From: Occultella kanbiaonis
GTDB taxonomy: Bacteria > Actinomycetota > Actinomycetes > Actinomycetales > Beutenbergiaceae
Direction: 5' to 3'
Assembly: GCF_009708215.1 (NCBI RefSeq)
Contig: NZ_CP046175.1
Coordinates: 2,232,001 to 2,296,000, forward strand
Length of the DNA: 64,000 nucleotides
Shown here: piece by piece, positions 22,573 through 34,232 of the stretch
Position numbering within the stretch: position 1 is the first letter of the stretch
How the letters are laid out: every line of letters begins with the position of its first letter
Program-made: the position numbers and the translations under genes
The notes under the pieces: generated by a model
Databases searched by the model: none
What the model was told of the DNA's origin: nothing
The model's input: only the letters and a program-made list of their open reading frames with translations

Positions 22573-22587
22573 CCGGACGGGCCGACC

Positions 22588-23574
22588 TCAGGCCGCGCCG
22601 GCGTCGACCGACGTGACCGACCCGGCTGCGGCCGGGGTGACCGGGCGGACCCGCAGGCCGAACACCGCGACGGTCGTCGCGACGATCAGCAGCGCCGAGC
22701 CCACCAGGTGCATGCCCACCACGAGCTCGGGCAACCCGTTGAAGTACTGGTAGTAGCCGATGCCCCCCTGCAGGGCCGTCACTGCGACCAGCACCCACCC
22801 GCGCCGACGCGCCCTGACCAGAGCCGCTGCGCCGTCGGGCACGTCGGCCTGCGGCCGGGCCCGGTACAGAGCCACCAGCAGCAGCGCCAGCACGCCCACG
22901 AACACCCAGACGGTGCCGGAGTGGAGCCTGGTGACCAGCAACGGGTCGACGGCGAACCGGTAGCCGACCTCATCGTCGCCGGAGTGCGGGCCGGCGCCGG
23001 TGACGACGACCCCGAGGACGACCACGAGGCCCGCCAGCACGGCGAGCACCCGGCCCAGCACCCGCACCGCGGGTGCCACCACCGACACTGGCGCCCCGTC
23101 GCCCTCGCGCCAACGCAGCAACAACACGGTGGACACCCAGACCAGGGCCGCCGAGAGCAGGAAGTGTGAGCCCACGATCACCGGGTGCAGCTCGATCAGC
23201 ACCGTGATGCCACCGACGACCGCCTGGACGAGCACCCCGATCAGCGGGACCAGTGCGAGCCGCCGGAAGCCCCGGTCCCGCACCGGGGTGACGCCCGCGC
23301 GCTCCTGGGTGAACACGAGCAGCACCACGGCTGCGGAGATGGCCACCAGCACGCCGGACATGGTCCGGTTCCCGAACTCCACGAACGGGTGGTAGGTGGC
23401 AGCCTCGTGGAACACGGGCGCGAACTGGCCCGGCTCGCACTGCGGCCAGGTGGAGCAGCCGAGGCCGGAACCGGTCAGGCGCACCGCACCGCCGGTGCCG
23501 ATGATGAGGATCTGGCCGATCAGGTTCGCCACGATCGCGGCGCCGGTGAGCTTGGTGTGGGTTACGGGGGACAC
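22588..23574 (-). CDS. ctaA: Heme A synthase, COX15/CtaA family
   Basis: 328 residues, eight predicted transmembrane helices. Oxidises the heme O methyl group to make heme A for cytochrome aa3 oxidase. The early GLGCSTWPQCEPGQF segment (Cys pair) and the conserved His in FVEFGNRTMSG, HSGTVWVFVG and VVGMHLVGSA fit heme-binding positions of CtaA. I choose the GTG at 23574 (SPVTHTKLTG follows) because a helix begins soon after; the frame is open 54 bases further into the intergenic gap. The same gene order (ctaA, ABC permease, ABC ATPase, sufR) is found at Rv1456c-Rv1460. Confidence 0.9.
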   Translation of the reverse strand: MSPVTHTKLTGAAIVANLIGQILIIGTGGAVRLTGSGLGCSTWPQCEPGQFAPVFHEAATYHPFVEFGNRTMSGVLVAISAAVVLLVFTQERAGVTPVRDRGFRRLALVPLIGVLVQAVVGGITVLIELHPVIVGSHFLLSAALVWVSTVLLLRWREGDGAPVSVVAPAVRVLGRVLAVLAGLVVVLGVVVTGAGPHSGDDEVGYRFAVDPLLVTRLHSGTVWVFVGVLALLLVALYRARPQADVPDGAAALVRARRRGWVLVAVTALQGGIGYYQYFNGLPELVVGMHLVGSALLIVATTVAVFGLRVRPVTPAAAGSVTSVDAGAA

Positions 23575-23596
23575 ATGCCTACCGTAATCGCCCCGC

Positions 23597-24352
23597 TCAC
23601 TCCCACTTGAACCAGCGCACGGTGGCAACGCTGAAGACCGCGGTCCAGGCGGCCAGCACGGCGAGCGCGATCCACGTGGCGCCCGACGGACCGGGGCCGA
23701 GCGCGGTCCGCATCGCCTCGCCGAGCGCCCCGGAGGGCAGGAATCGGGTGGGGCCGGCGGCCGGGAGCAGGATGCCCCCGCCGACCACGAGGAGCAACCA
23801 GAGCAGGTTCGCCCCGGCCAGGACCGCCTCGGCGCGCAGCGTCCCGGCGAGCAGCAGGGCCAGGGCGGTGAACGCGCCGGTGCCGAGCACGACGGCGAGC
23901 AGCGCGGCGGCGATCCCGGACGGGTTCGGCTGCCAACCGAGCGCGAGCGCGAGACCGCCGAGGATCACGACCTGGACGGCCTCCATCGCGAACACGCCGA
24001 GCACCTTGCCGCCGAGCAGCCCGGTGCGTCCGAGCGGGGTGGTGGCGAGCAGACGCAGTGCGCCGGCCCGCCGGTCGAACCCGGTGGAGATCGCCTGGGA
24101 CGTGAACGCGGTGGACATCACGGCCAGCGCGAGCACTCCCGGGGCGGCGACGTCGATCGCCGGGGCGCCGCCGGTGTCCAGGCGGATCAGGTCGGTACGC
24201 ACGAGCACGACGAGCATCAGCGCGGGCAGGATCAGGGTGAGCAGGAGCTGCTCACCGTTGCGAATCAGATTGCGGAGCTCGAAGCCGCCATGTGCCACCA
24301 CCCGGCGCGGCCACGGGGCGCCGCCGGCGTGGGGTTGCCGCGTGAGCGTCAT
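23597..24352 (-). CDS. ABC-2 type transporter permease
   Basis: 251 residues with six hydrophobic segments. It matches the ABC-2 exporter membrane subunit: an early LTLILPALMLVVLVRTD helix, then AVMSTAFTSQAISTGFDRRAGALRLLATTPLGRTGLLGGK, the typical cytoplasmic loop of the family. The ATP-binding gene lies directly upstream with an ATGA overlap (24349-24352). Substrate is unknown. The conserved linkage to ctaA and sufR suggests a role in heme or metal-cofactor handling, but that is inference. Confidence 0.87.
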   Translation of the reverse strand: MTLTRQPHAGGAPWPRRVVAHGGFELRNLIRNGEQLLLTLILPALMLVVLVRTDLIRLDTGGAPAIDVAAPGVLALAVMSTAFTSQAISTGFDRRAGALRLLATTPLGRTGLLGGKVLGVFAMEAVQVVILGGLALALGWQPNPSGIAAALLAVVLGTGAFTALALLLAGTLRAEAVLAGANLLWLLLVVGGGILLPAAGPTRFLPSGALGEAMRTALGPGPSGATWIALAVLAAWTAVFSVATVRWFKWE

Positions 24353-25260
24353 CGCAGGCTCCGTCCGGTCAGGTCGAGGAAGACGTCCTCGAGGGTGCGT
24401 GCGCCACCCTCGAGCTCGAGGGTGAGTCCGTGCGCGTCGGCGAGCTGTGCGAGCGCGGTCCGCGCGGCCGGGGTCAGCGGACCGGACAGGCGGGCGGCGT
24501 GCGGGGTGGGTGGCGCCGCGGACCCGGCGGAGCCGTCCGGGGCCTCGAGGCCCGGCGCCGACCTGGCCGCCGGGACCCCGACCGATTCGGTCAGCTCGGC
24601 GACCGTGCCCTGCGCCAGCACGGCGCCGTGGTCGATGATCGCGACGTGATCGGCGAGCCGGGCTGCCTCGTCCATCAGGTGCGTGCTCAGGATGACGCTC
24701 ACGCCGTCGGCCCGCAGCGCCTCGATCAGGTCCCAGACCACCAGGCGCGCCTGCGGGTCGAGCCCGGCGCTCGGCTCGTCCAGGAACACCAGGTCGGGCC
24801 GGCCGACCAGGGCGATCGCCAGGGCCAGGCGCTGGCGCTGTCCCCCGGAGAGGCGGCGCACCGACGTGCGCGCGAACGCGTCCAGGCCGAGGAGGTCGAC
24901 GAGCTCGTCGACGTCCCGGGGCGCGGCGTACATGCGGGAGACGTGCCGCAGCAGCTCAAGCGGCCGGGCCATGATGGGCAGGCCGCCGTCCTGGACCATC
25001 ACGCCGACCCGCGGCCGCAGCTCGGCCGCGTCCCGCCGGGGATCGAGGCCGAGGACCCGCACCAGCCCGCCGTCGGCGCCCTGGAGGCCCTCGCAGATCT
25101 CCATCAGCGTCGTCTTGCCGGCACCGTTCGGGCCGAGGATCGCGGTCACGGCACCGCGCCGGGCCGACAGGGACAGGGACCGCAGGGCGTGGGTGTCGCC
25201 GAAGGACTTCGTGACGCCGTCGAGTTCGAGACACCAGTGATCGGTGCCGGGTGCGAGCAT
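24349..25260 (-). CDS. ABC transporter ATP-binding protein
   Basis: 303 residues. Walker A GPNGAGKTT, Q-loop region VGVMVQDGG, signature LSGGQRQRLALAIAL, Walker B LVFLDEPSAGLD and the switch His in ILSTHLMDEA are all intact, so this is an active ATPase of the DrrA/CcmA type. After the core it has a variable C-terminal extension of about 90 residues. The start ATG at 25260 precedes LAPGTDHWCLELDGVTK; the frame is open another 252 bases but that part overlaps the sufR control region. It pairs with the permease gene downstream. Confidence 0.9.
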   Translation of the reverse strand: MLAPGTDHWCLELDGVTKSFGDTHALRSLSLSARRGAVTAILGPNGAGKTTLMEICEGLQGADGGLVRVLGLDPRRDAAELRPRVGVMVQDGGLPIMARPLELLRHVSRMYAAPRDVDELVDLLGLDAFARTSVRRLSGGQRQRLALAIALVGRPDLVFLDEPSAGLDPQARLVVWDLIEALRADGVSVILSTHLMDEAARLADHVAIIDHGAVLAQGTVAELTESVGVPAARSAPGLEAPDGSAGSAAPPTPHAARLSGPLTPAARTALAQLADAHGLTLELEGGARTLEDVFLDLTGRSLR

Positions 25261-25437
25261 CCCGTCAGCGTAGTGCGGATGTCTCAGGTGCCCGCACTGT
25301 GGCGTGTCTCTCATTTCTCGCATGCTGGACGCACCGTTCCGGGACCTGATCCGCCTCAGGTGGCGTCCTCGAGCGGCTTGCTGGTGCCGGTCCGAGCGGG
25401 TCGGGCGGCCGGATCCGGGCGGCGCGAGCGTTGCGAT

Positions 25438-25449
25438 AAGGCTTGCCTT
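25438..25449. promoter_or_regulatory. Iron-box-like dyad AAGGC-TT-GCCTT
   Basis: A perfect 5-bp dyad with a 2-base centre in the divergent region between the ABC/ctaA genes and sufR. It resembles the centre of DtxR/IdeR iron boxes (AGGnTnnnCCT type) but lacks their full 19-base consensus. Confidence 0.25.
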
Positions 25450-25470
25450 GCTTGCCTGGAAGCATTTGGG

Positions 25471-25484
25471 CAACGAAACTGTTG
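25471..25484. promoter_or_regulatory. SufR operator CAAC-N6-GTTG
   Basis: CAAC-GAAACT-GTTG, a 14-base inverted repeat, lies 48 bases before the sufR start codon. The same CAAC-N6-GTTG pattern is the reported SufR-binding site in cyanobacteria and Streptomyces. A possible core promoter (TTTGGG at 25465, TAATTC at 25487) would place it inside the -35/-10 spacer, suited to repression. Confidence 0.75.
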
Positions 25485-25532
25485 AGTAATTCGAGGGCCG
25501 TGGCATGCCCATCGACGCCAGGAGGTGAGCAC

Positions 25533-26231
25533 GTGACGACCGAACCGGTAGAGGACACCGAGTCCAGCACCCGCGAACGGGTCCTCGCGCTCATCGTGGA
25601 ACTCGGCCCGGTCACGGCCGCGGTGCTCGCGGAGCGCCTCGACCTGACGTCGGCCGCGATCCGCCGGCACCTGTCGGCGCTCGACTCCGACGGTCAGATC
25701 GCCGAGCGTGAGGACACCACGCACGCGCCCCGCGGACGCGGGCGGCCCGCCAAGCAGTACATCGCCACCGCCGCGGCGCACAGCCACCTCGGTCAGGCCT
25801 ACGCGGACCTCGCCGTGCACGCGCTCGAGCACCTCAACCGGGTCCTCGGGCCGGGTGCCGTCGACGGCTTCGCCGAGGAACGCTCGACGGAGCTGCGGGA
25901 GCGGTACGCCGCCGCCGTGGACGCCGCCGGGCCCGACCTGCCGGCCCGGACCGCAGCCCTCGCGGAGGCGCTCAGCAAGGATGGCTACGCTGCCACATCG
26001 CGTCCGATCGGGAACGACCTGGCCGTGCAACTGTGCCAGGGTCACTGCCCGGTGCAGGAGATCGCAACCCAGTTCCCCCAGCTGTGCGAGGCGGAGACGC
26101 GTGCGTTCTCCGACCTCCTCGGCGTCCATGTCCAGCGGCTCGCCACCCTCGCCGGCGGAGAGCATGTGTGCACGACCCATATCCCGGTGACGATCCAGAC
26201 CCGTGCGGAAGGAAAGAGAACACACCCATGA
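25533..26231 (+). CDS. sufR: SufR-type iron-sulfur transcriptional repressor
   Basis: 232 residues. SufR holds a [4Fe-4S] cluster and represses the suf operon when clusters are sufficient. An N-terminal winged helix-turn-helix ([37 protein letters not shown]) is followed by [10 protein letters not shown], and the C-terminal half has candidate cluster cysteines in CQGHCPV and QLCEAE, two of them spaced C-x12-C, with a further Cys in HVCTTH. The GTG start follows AGGAGGTGAGC. It is the first gene of the operon, overlaps sufB (ATGA), and has its likely operator 48 bases upstream, so autoregulation is expected. Confidence 0.92.
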   Translation: MTTEPVEDTESSTRERVLALIVELGPVTAAVLAERLDLTSAAIRRHLSALDSDGQIAEREDTTHAPRGRGRPAKQYIATAAAHSHLGQAYADLAVHALEHLNRVLGPGAVDGFAEERSTELRERYAAAVDAAGPDLPARTAALAEALSKDGYAATSRPIGNDLAVQLCQGHCPVQEIATQFPQLCEAETRAFSDLLGVHVQRLATLAGGEHVCTTHIPVTIQTRAEGKRTHP

Positions 26232-27673
26232 CGACACCGACCGAGACCACCCCGAAGACAGAACCGATGACGCAGGACGAGACGATCGCGTCCATCGGCA
26301 ACTACAACTACGGCTGGCACGACGCCGACGACGCCGGTCTGAACGCCACCCGGGGACTCTCGGAAGACGTGGTCCGCAACATCTCGCATCTCAAGAACGA
26401 GTCCGAGTGGATGCTCAAGACCCGGCTCAAGGCGCTGCGGCTGTTCGACAAGAAGCCGATGCCGAACTGGGGCGCCGACCTCACCGGGATCGACTTCGAC
26501 AACATCAAGTACTTCGTCCGGTCGACCGAGAAGCAGGCGCAGAGCTGGGAGGATCTCCCCGAGGAGATCAAGAACACCTACGACAAGCTCGGCATCCCCG
26601 AGGCGGAGAAGCAGCGCCTCGTGGCCGGCGTCGCCGCCCAGTACGAGTCCGAGGTGGTCTACCACCAGATCAACGAGGAGCTCGAGCGTCAGGGTGTGCT
26701 GTTCCTGGACACCGACACCGCGCTGCGCGAGCACCCGGAGATCTTCGAGGAGTACTTCGGCACCGTGATCCCCTCCGGGGACAACAAGTTCGCGGCCCTG
26801 AACACCGCGGTCTGGTCCGGCGGGTCGTTCGTGTACGTGCCCCCGGGGGTGCACGTGGAGATCCCGCTGCAGGCCTACTTCCGGATCAACACCGAGAACA
26901 TGGGTCAGTTCGAGCGGACCCTGATCATCGCCGACGAGGGCTCCTACGTGCACTACGTGGAGGGCTGCACCGCGCCGATCTACTCCTCCGACTCGCTGCA
27001 CTCGGCGGTCGTGGAGATCATCGTCAAGAAGAACGCCCGGGTGCGCTACACGACGATCCAGAACTGGTCGAACAACGTGTACAACCTCGTCACCAAGCGG
27101 GCGACGGCAGCCGAGGGCGCCACCATGGAGTGGATCGACGGGAACATCGGGTCGAAGGTCACCATGAAGTACCCGGCCGTCTACCTGACCGGTGAGCACG
27201 CCCGCGGCGAGACCCTCTCGATCGCGTTCGCCGGCGAGGGTCAGCACCAGGACACCGGCTCCAAGATGGTCCACATGGCACCGCACACCTCCTCCTCCAT
27301 CGTCTCCAAGTCGGTGGCCCGGGGCGGCGGGCGCGCGTCCTACCGCGGCCTGGTCCAGGTGCTCGACGGCGCCGAGGGCTCCAAGTCCAACGTGCTCTGC
27401 GACGCGCTGCTGGTGGACACCGAGTCCCGCTCGGATACCTACCCGTACGTGGACGTGCGCGAGGACGACGTCGAGATGGGCCACGAGGCCACGGTCTCCA
27501 AGGTGAGCGCCGAGCAACTGTTCTACCTGATGTCCCGCGGCCTCGCCGAGACCGAGGCGATGGCGATGATCGTCCGCGGCTTCGTGGAGCCGATCGCCCG
27601 CGAGCTCCCGATGGAGTATGCGCTCGAACTGAACCGACTGATCGAACTGCAGATGGAAGGGGCCGTCGGCTGA
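26228..27673 (+). CDS. sufB: Fe-S cluster assembly protein SufB
   Basis: 481 residues. Scaffold subunit of the SufBCD complex on which [Fe-S] clusters are built. The frame extends upstream through sufR, but ATG 26228, overlapping the sufR stop, is the natural start ([15 protein letters not shown], then the conserved [11 protein letters not shown]). The beta-helix core with [20 protein letters not shown] and the conserved C-terminal [17 protein letters not shown] motif is intact. No intein is present, unlike M. tuberculosis SufB. The stop overlaps the sufD ATG by one base. Confidence 0.97.
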   Translation: MTTPTETTPKTEPMTQDETIASIGNYNYGWHDADDAGLNATRGLSEDVVRNISHLKNESEWMLKTRLKALRLFDKKPMPNWGADLTGIDFDNIKYFVRSTEKQAQSWEDLPEEIKNTYDKLGIPEAEKQRLVAGVAAQYESEVVYHQINEELERQGVLFLDTDTALREHPEIFEEYFGTVIPSGDNKFAALNTAVWSGGSFVYVPPGVHVEIPLQAYFRINTENMGQFERTLIIADEGSYVHYVEGCTAPIYSSDSLHSAVVEIIVKKNARVRYTTIQNWSNNVYNLVTKRATAAEGATMEWIDGNIGSKVTMKYPAVYLTGEHARGETLSIAFAGEGQHQDTGSKMVHMAPHTSSSIVSKSVARGGGRASYRGLVQVLDGAEGSKSNVLCDALLVDTESRSDTYPYVDVREDDVEMGHEATVSKVSAEQLFYLMSRGLAETEAMAMIVRGFVEPIARELPMEYALELNRLIELQMEGAVG

Positions 27674-28956
27674 TGTCGACCACCACAACTGAGACCACCG
27701 ACAACGCCGGACTGACCACCGACCACTCCCGAGCGGTCGCCGACGGCGCCCACACCCACGGTCAGGGGACCGTCCCGGAGAGCTCGCGTGGCGACCGCGC
27801 GACCTCCTTCGCGCTCGCCGACTTCCCGCTGCCCACCGGCCGCGAGGAGGACTGGCGGTTCTCCCCGGTCGGTCGGTTCCAGGGCCTCTTCGGTGGTGTC
27901 CTGACCGGGGCCGCCCCGCAGGTCGAGATCGCCGGGGACCCGGCCGTCACGATCGAGCGCGTCGGTCACGACGACCCGCGCCTCGGCGCCGCCGGCGCCC
28001 CCGGGGACCGGCTCGCCGCGACCGCGTGGGAGTCCTTCGCGGAGGCCCTGGTGATCACCGTGCCGGCCAACCACGTCACGACCGGCGAGACCATCGTCAC
28101 GATCACCGGGACCGACACCACGCCCGCCGCGCAGCACGTCCTGATCGTCGCCGAGTCCCTCAGCGAGGGAGTCGTGGTGCTCGACCACCGCGGCAGCGCC
28201 GAGCTCGCGCAGACCGTCGAGATCCAGGTCGAGGACGGCGCCTCGCTGCGGGTCGTCTCGGTCCAGGACTGGGACGCCGGCGCCGTGCACGCGTCGAGCC
28301 ACCGCGCCGTGATCGGCCGGGACGCGACCCTGCGGCACGTGGTCATCACCCTCGGTGGGGACGTCGTCCGGATCACCCCGGAGGCCGCGTTCACCGCCCC
28401 CGGTGGCGAGGTCGAGATGAACGGCCTGTACTTCGCCGACGCCGGCCAGCACCAGGAGCACCGCCTCTTCGTGGACCACGCCGTGCCGAACTGCCGGTCC
28501 CGGGTGACCTACAAGGGCGCCCTCCAGGGCGACGGTGCTCACTCGGTCTGGATCGGCGACGTGCTGATCCGCAAGGAGGCCGAGGGCACCGACACCTACG
28601 AGCTGAACCGCAACCTCGTGCTCACCGACGGTGCCCGCGCCGACTCGGTGCCGAACCTGGAGATCGAGACCGGTGAGATCGAGGGCGCCGGGCACGCGTC
28701 CGCGACCGGCCGGTTCGACGACGAGCAGCTGTTCTACCTGCGCTCGCGCGGCATCCCCGAGGCGGCCGCCCGCCGCCTGGTGGTGCGTGGCTTCTTCGCC
28801 GAGATGATCTCCAAGATCGGCGTGCAGTCCGTGCAGGACCGCCTCCTCGCCGCGATCGACGCCGAGCTGGACATCGTCATGGGCCAGCTCATCGGCACCG
28901 ATGACCTCGACGAGGCGGACGTGATCGCCGCCGTGGAGAGCGGCGTGGTGAAGTGA
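27673..28956 (+). CDS. sufD: Fe-S cluster assembly protein SufD
   Basis: 427 residues. SufD pairs with SufB in the SufBC2D complex and supports iron delivery and cluster assembly. The N-terminus contains PTGREEDWRFSPVGRF, the beta-helix core has VEIQVEDGASLRVVSVQDWD, and the C-terminus ends with the family motif ATGRFDDEQLFYLRSRG. Shorter and more divergent than SufB, as usual. Stop overlaps the next gene (GTGA). Confidence 0.96.
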   Translation: MSTTTTETTDNAGLTTDHSRAVADGAHTHGQGTVPESSRGDRATSFALADFPLPTGREEDWRFSPVGRFQGLFGGVLTGAAPQVEIAGDPAVTIERVGHDDPRLGAAGAPGDRLAATAWESFAEALVITVPANHVTTGETIVTITGTDTTPAAQHVLIVAESLSEGVVVLDHRGSAELAQTVEIQVEDGASLRVVSVQDWDAGAVHASSHRAVIGRDATLRHVVITLGGDVVRITPEAAFTAPGGEVEMNGLYFADAGQHQEHRLFVDHAVPNCRSRVTYKGALQGDGAHSVWIGDVLIRKEAEGTDTYELNRNLVLTDGARADSVPNLEIETGEIEGAGHASATGRFDDEQLFYLRSRGIPEAAARRLVVRGFFAEMISKIGVQSVQDRLLAAIDAELDIVMGQLIGTDDLDEADVIAAVESGVVK

Positions 28957-29306
28957 CCGCGCAGGTGGTGGCCGCCCGTGACGACCTCGAGCTGGGGGAG
29001 ACCCTCAAGCTCGAGCTCGACGGCGAGGACGGCTCGCTCGTGGAGGTGGCCCTGGTCCGGGCCGAGGACGGCGAGTACTACGCCGTCAACGACATCTGCT
29101 CGCACGGGCAGGTCTCGCTCTCCGAGGGCGAGGTGGACGGCACCACCGTCGAGTGCTGGCTGCACGGCTCCACCTTCGACCTTCGCACCGGCAAGCCCCT
29201 GTCCCTCCCGGCCACCCGGCCGGTCCCCGTGTATCCGGTGAGTTATGACGGCGACAACGTCCTGGTGGACGTGGACGCCCCGCTCGCCGCCCACCAGAAC
29301 GTCTGA
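28953..29306 (+). CDS. Rieske-type [2Fe-2S] ferredoxin in the SUF operon
   Basis: 117 residues, a stand-alone Rieske domain. The two cluster motifs are ICSHGQ (C-x-H) and CWLHG (C-x-x-H), spaced as in ferredoxin subunits of ring-hydroxylating dioxygenases. No oxygenase gene is near; instead the gene sits between sufD and sufC, overlapping sufD by four bases. This placement is seen in many actinobacteria and suggests an electron donor for cluster assembly or repair, but its exact role is not established. Confidence 0.93.
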   Translation: MTAQVVAARDDLELGETLKLELDGEDGSLVEVALVRAEDGEYYAVNDICSHGQVSLSEGEVDGTTVECWLHGSTFDLRTGKPLSLPATRPVPVYPVSYDGDNVLVDVDAPLAAHQNV

Positions 29307-29326
29307 GAAGAAGGAGAACCGCACAC

Positions 29327-31902
<2,576 letters not shown>

Positions 31903-31906
<4 letters not shown>

Positions 31907-32235
31907 GCACCGAAGCAACCAGCGCCGTCCCGAACGCGGCAGACGTCGAGGAGGCCCTCCGCGACGTCATCGACCCCGAACTCGGCATCAATGTCGTGGA
32001 CCTGGGTCTGATCTACGGGATCACCCTCGACCAGAACAACGTGGCCATGATCGACATGACGCTCACGTCCGCGGCCTGCCCGCTGACCGACGTCATCGAG
32101 GAGCAGGCCGCCCAGGCGCTGGAGGGCATCACCGCCGGCCAGCGCATCAACTGGGTGTGGATGCCGCCGTGGGGTCCGGACAAGATCACCGAGGACGGCC
32201 GCCAGCAGTTGCGGGCGCTCGGCTTCAACGTCTGA
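31903..32235 (+). CDS. sufT: SufT/MIP18-like (DUF59) Fe-S assembly factor
   Basis: 110 residues. The DUF59 fold with DPELGINVVDLGLIYGI and the MTLTSAACPLTDVI motif, including the conserved cysteine in AACP. Proteins of this group help mature [4Fe-4S] proteins; the homologue Rv1466 ends the mycobacterial suf operon in the same position. Start ATG 31903 overlaps sufU. Its stop codon abuts the stop of the convergent metallopeptidase gene with no base between (TGATCA at 32233-32238). Confidence 0.93.
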
Positions 32236-33120
32236 TCAGAGCGAGGCGCCGTCCACGGCGAACGTGTCGCACGCGTTCGGACCGGAGTCGTAGCCGGCGG
32301 TGAACCACCGCTGGCGCTGTTCCGAGGACCCGTGGGTCCAGGACTCGGGGTGCGCCTGACCGCCCTGCTGGGTCTGGATGTGGTCGTCCCCGACGGACGC
32401 CGCCGCGTCCAGCGCGGAGGCGAGCTGGTCGGGCGTGAACGGTTCCAGGAACCTGTTGCCGTCGGAGTCCAGGGTGTTCACGGCGTCCGCCGCCCACGCG
32501 CCGGCCAAGCAGTCCGCCTGCAGCTCCAGCCGCACCGCGTCCGACGTCGGACCGGTGTCGGAGGTGTCCACCTGCCCCATGATCCCGGACAGGTTCTGGA
32601 TGTGGTGGCCCCACTCGTGCGCCACCACGTACAGCTCCGCGAGCGGCCCGCCCTCGGCGCCCAGTTGGGTCGTCATCACCTGGAAGAACGTCGGGTCAAG
32701 GTAGATGCCCTGGTCCGGTGGGCAGTAGAACGGCCCGACGGCGCTGCTCGCCTGGCCGCAGCCGGTGGTGGTCCCGTCGGTGAACAGTTCCATGCCGGGG
32801 GACGCGTACGCGCCGCCGCTGATCTGGGGGTAGGCGTCCGCCCAGTAGTCGTCGAGGGAGTTGTACGCGCCGACCATCCGGCACTCCACGTCCTCGTTCG
32901 CGGCAGCACCCGTGGTGCAGTGCTCGAGACCCGTGTCGCTCTCGCCGGCGGGAGCGCCGCCGTCGCCGCCCGGGGCGAGTCCGGTCAGGTCCACGCCGAG
33001 CAACTGGGAGAGCAGGAACAGCACGAGTACGGTGCCGCCACCCACGGCGACGCCGGTGCCGGTGCGGCGGCGTCGCCGGACCCGGGACGGGTCCAGCTTC
33101 GCGTCCTCGTTGAACGTCAT
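32236..33120 (-). CDS. Membrane-anchored neutral zinc metallopeptidase (YpfJ type)
   Basis: 294 residues. A basic N-terminus (PSRVRRRRRTGTG) and one transmembrane helix (VAVGGGTVLVLFLLSQLLGV) place the catalytic domain outside the membrane. The zinc motif is HEWGHHIQN, preceded by FYCPPDQGIYLDPTFF and followed by LELQADCLAGAWA, which contains the likely third ligand Glu. This is the uncharacterised PF04228 family. ATG 33120 starts TFNEDAKLD; a TTG six bases earlier is less likely. Four cysteines in the external domain could form disulfides. Confidence 0.9.
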   Translation of the reverse strand: MTFNEDAKLDPSRVRRRRRTGTGVAVGGGTVLVLFLLSQLLGVDLTGLAPGGDGGAPAGESDTGLEHCTTGAAANEDVECRMVGAYNSLDDYWADAYPQISGGAYASPGMELFTDGTTTGCGQASSAVGPFYCPPDQGIYLDPTFFQVMTTQLGAEGGPLAELYVVAHEWGHHIQNLSGIMGQVDTSDTGPTSDAVRLELQADCLAGAWAADAVNTLDSDGNRFLEPFTPDQLASALDAAASVGDDHIQTQQGGQAHPESWTHGSSEQRQRWFTAGYDSGPNACDTFAVDGASL

Positions 33121-33173
33121 GGGCAAACGCTAGCGCCGAACCGGCATGGCTACCCGTCGAGCGTCTGCGCTGG

Positions 33174-34127
33174 TCAGGCCGGGGTCGCGGCGATCTCCGT
33201 CTCGGCGCCGATGGTTGCCGACCCGGCGTTCAGGAGCCCGGTGACGACCGCCGCGAGCGGCTCCATGGCGTCGTCGACCTCCACCTGGACCGGGTACCGG
33301 GCCACCAGCATCGCGAGCAGGTTGTGCACCGCCCCGCGGGCCCGGGCCGGATCGAGGTCCGCGTCGTAGCCGAGCAGCACCTCGGTGGGCGCGTCCAGCG
33401 GCTCCGCGGTGTCGGTCGCGGGCGGGTCGTAACTCACCGCGAAGGACAGGATCCGGCCGCCGGCGTCCTTGGGGCGGTCCCGGAGCACGACGGCGCCGCG
33501 TGCCCCGGTGGCCGGCGCGAGGAGGTGGTCCTGCGCCCGCCCGAGCGTCATCTCCGACCGGTCCCAGGATGCGTGCACCGCGTCGTAGAACGCGGCGACC
33601 ACCTTCGTCAGTTCGACGGAGCCGGTGGCGAGATCCTCCAGGGTCGGGCCGGTCGGTCCGAACGGCGGGACCGCCAACGAGTCCGGGGAGACCACCACGA
33701 GCCGGGAGCGCTGGATCGGGACGAGCCCGATCGACGCGGCGAACGGTGCCGCGGCGAAGTCCTCGGAGTCCTCGTCCTGGGTCACCGGGTAGCGGGTCCG
33801 CAGGCCGCTCGTGCCCGACGGCGGGATCTCGTCCGTCAGGGCGCCCACCAGGGCGGTGCCCACGCCCTGCCGACGGCTGGCGGGCCGCACCTCCGCGTAC
33901 AGCCAGAGCCGGTCCGGGTGCAGACTGCTCTCCGAGACCGCCGCGGCCCCGACGACCACGCCGTCGGCCTCGGCGACGACGGTGCGCCGCCACGGCCGCT
34001 GCGTGGCCGGACCGAGCAGCGCCCGGCTGAGCGCGGCCTGCGGCGACCCGGCCGGTCCGAGCGCGTCGGCGACCGTCACGTCGTCGCCGTCGCGCCAGTC
34101 GCGCAGCGAGAGTGTCGGTTCGCTCAC
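33174..34127 (-). CDS. GNAT-family N-acetyltransferase
   Basis: 317 residues. An N-terminal GNAT domain with the acetyl-CoA P-loop RRQGVGTALVGAL (about residues 98-110) and a WLYAEVRPAS beta strand; the C-terminal half (QRSRLVVVSPDSL onward) looks like a second, degenerate GNAT-like unit. GTG start at 34127 is supported by a good GAGGAGGTAGAT ribosome-binding site; the frame is open upstream into the ABC-F gene's control region. Substrate unknown. Divergent from the ABC-F gene. Confidence 0.82.
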   Translation of the reverse strand: MSEPTLSLRDWRDGDDVTVADALGPAGSPQAALSRALLGPATQRPWRRTVVAEADGVVVGAAAVSESSLHPDRLWLYAEVRPASRRQGVGTALVGALTDEIPPSGTSGLRTRYPVTQDEDSEDFAAAPFAASIGLVPIQRSRLVVVSPDSLAVPPFGPTGPTLEDLATGSVELTKVVAAFYDAVHASWDRSEMTLGRAQDHLLAPATGARGAVVLRDRPKDAGGRILSFAVSYDPPATDTAEPLDAPTEVLLGYDADLDPARARGAVHNLLAMLVARYPVQVEVDDAMEPLAAVVTGLLNAGSATIGAETEIAATPA

Positions 34128-34232
34128 ATCTACCTCCTCGGATCGGCCGCCGGTGGCGGCAGAAGCCGCCCGCCGGACCCTGCCACGGTACTGGGTCCGA
34201 GGTCTGCCGGTAATCTGCTGGTCGCCGATCGG

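Noticed and set aside
26228-27673. Intein in SufB as in M. tuberculosis
   Set aside because: The protein is of normal length (481 aa) and colinear with intein-free SufB.
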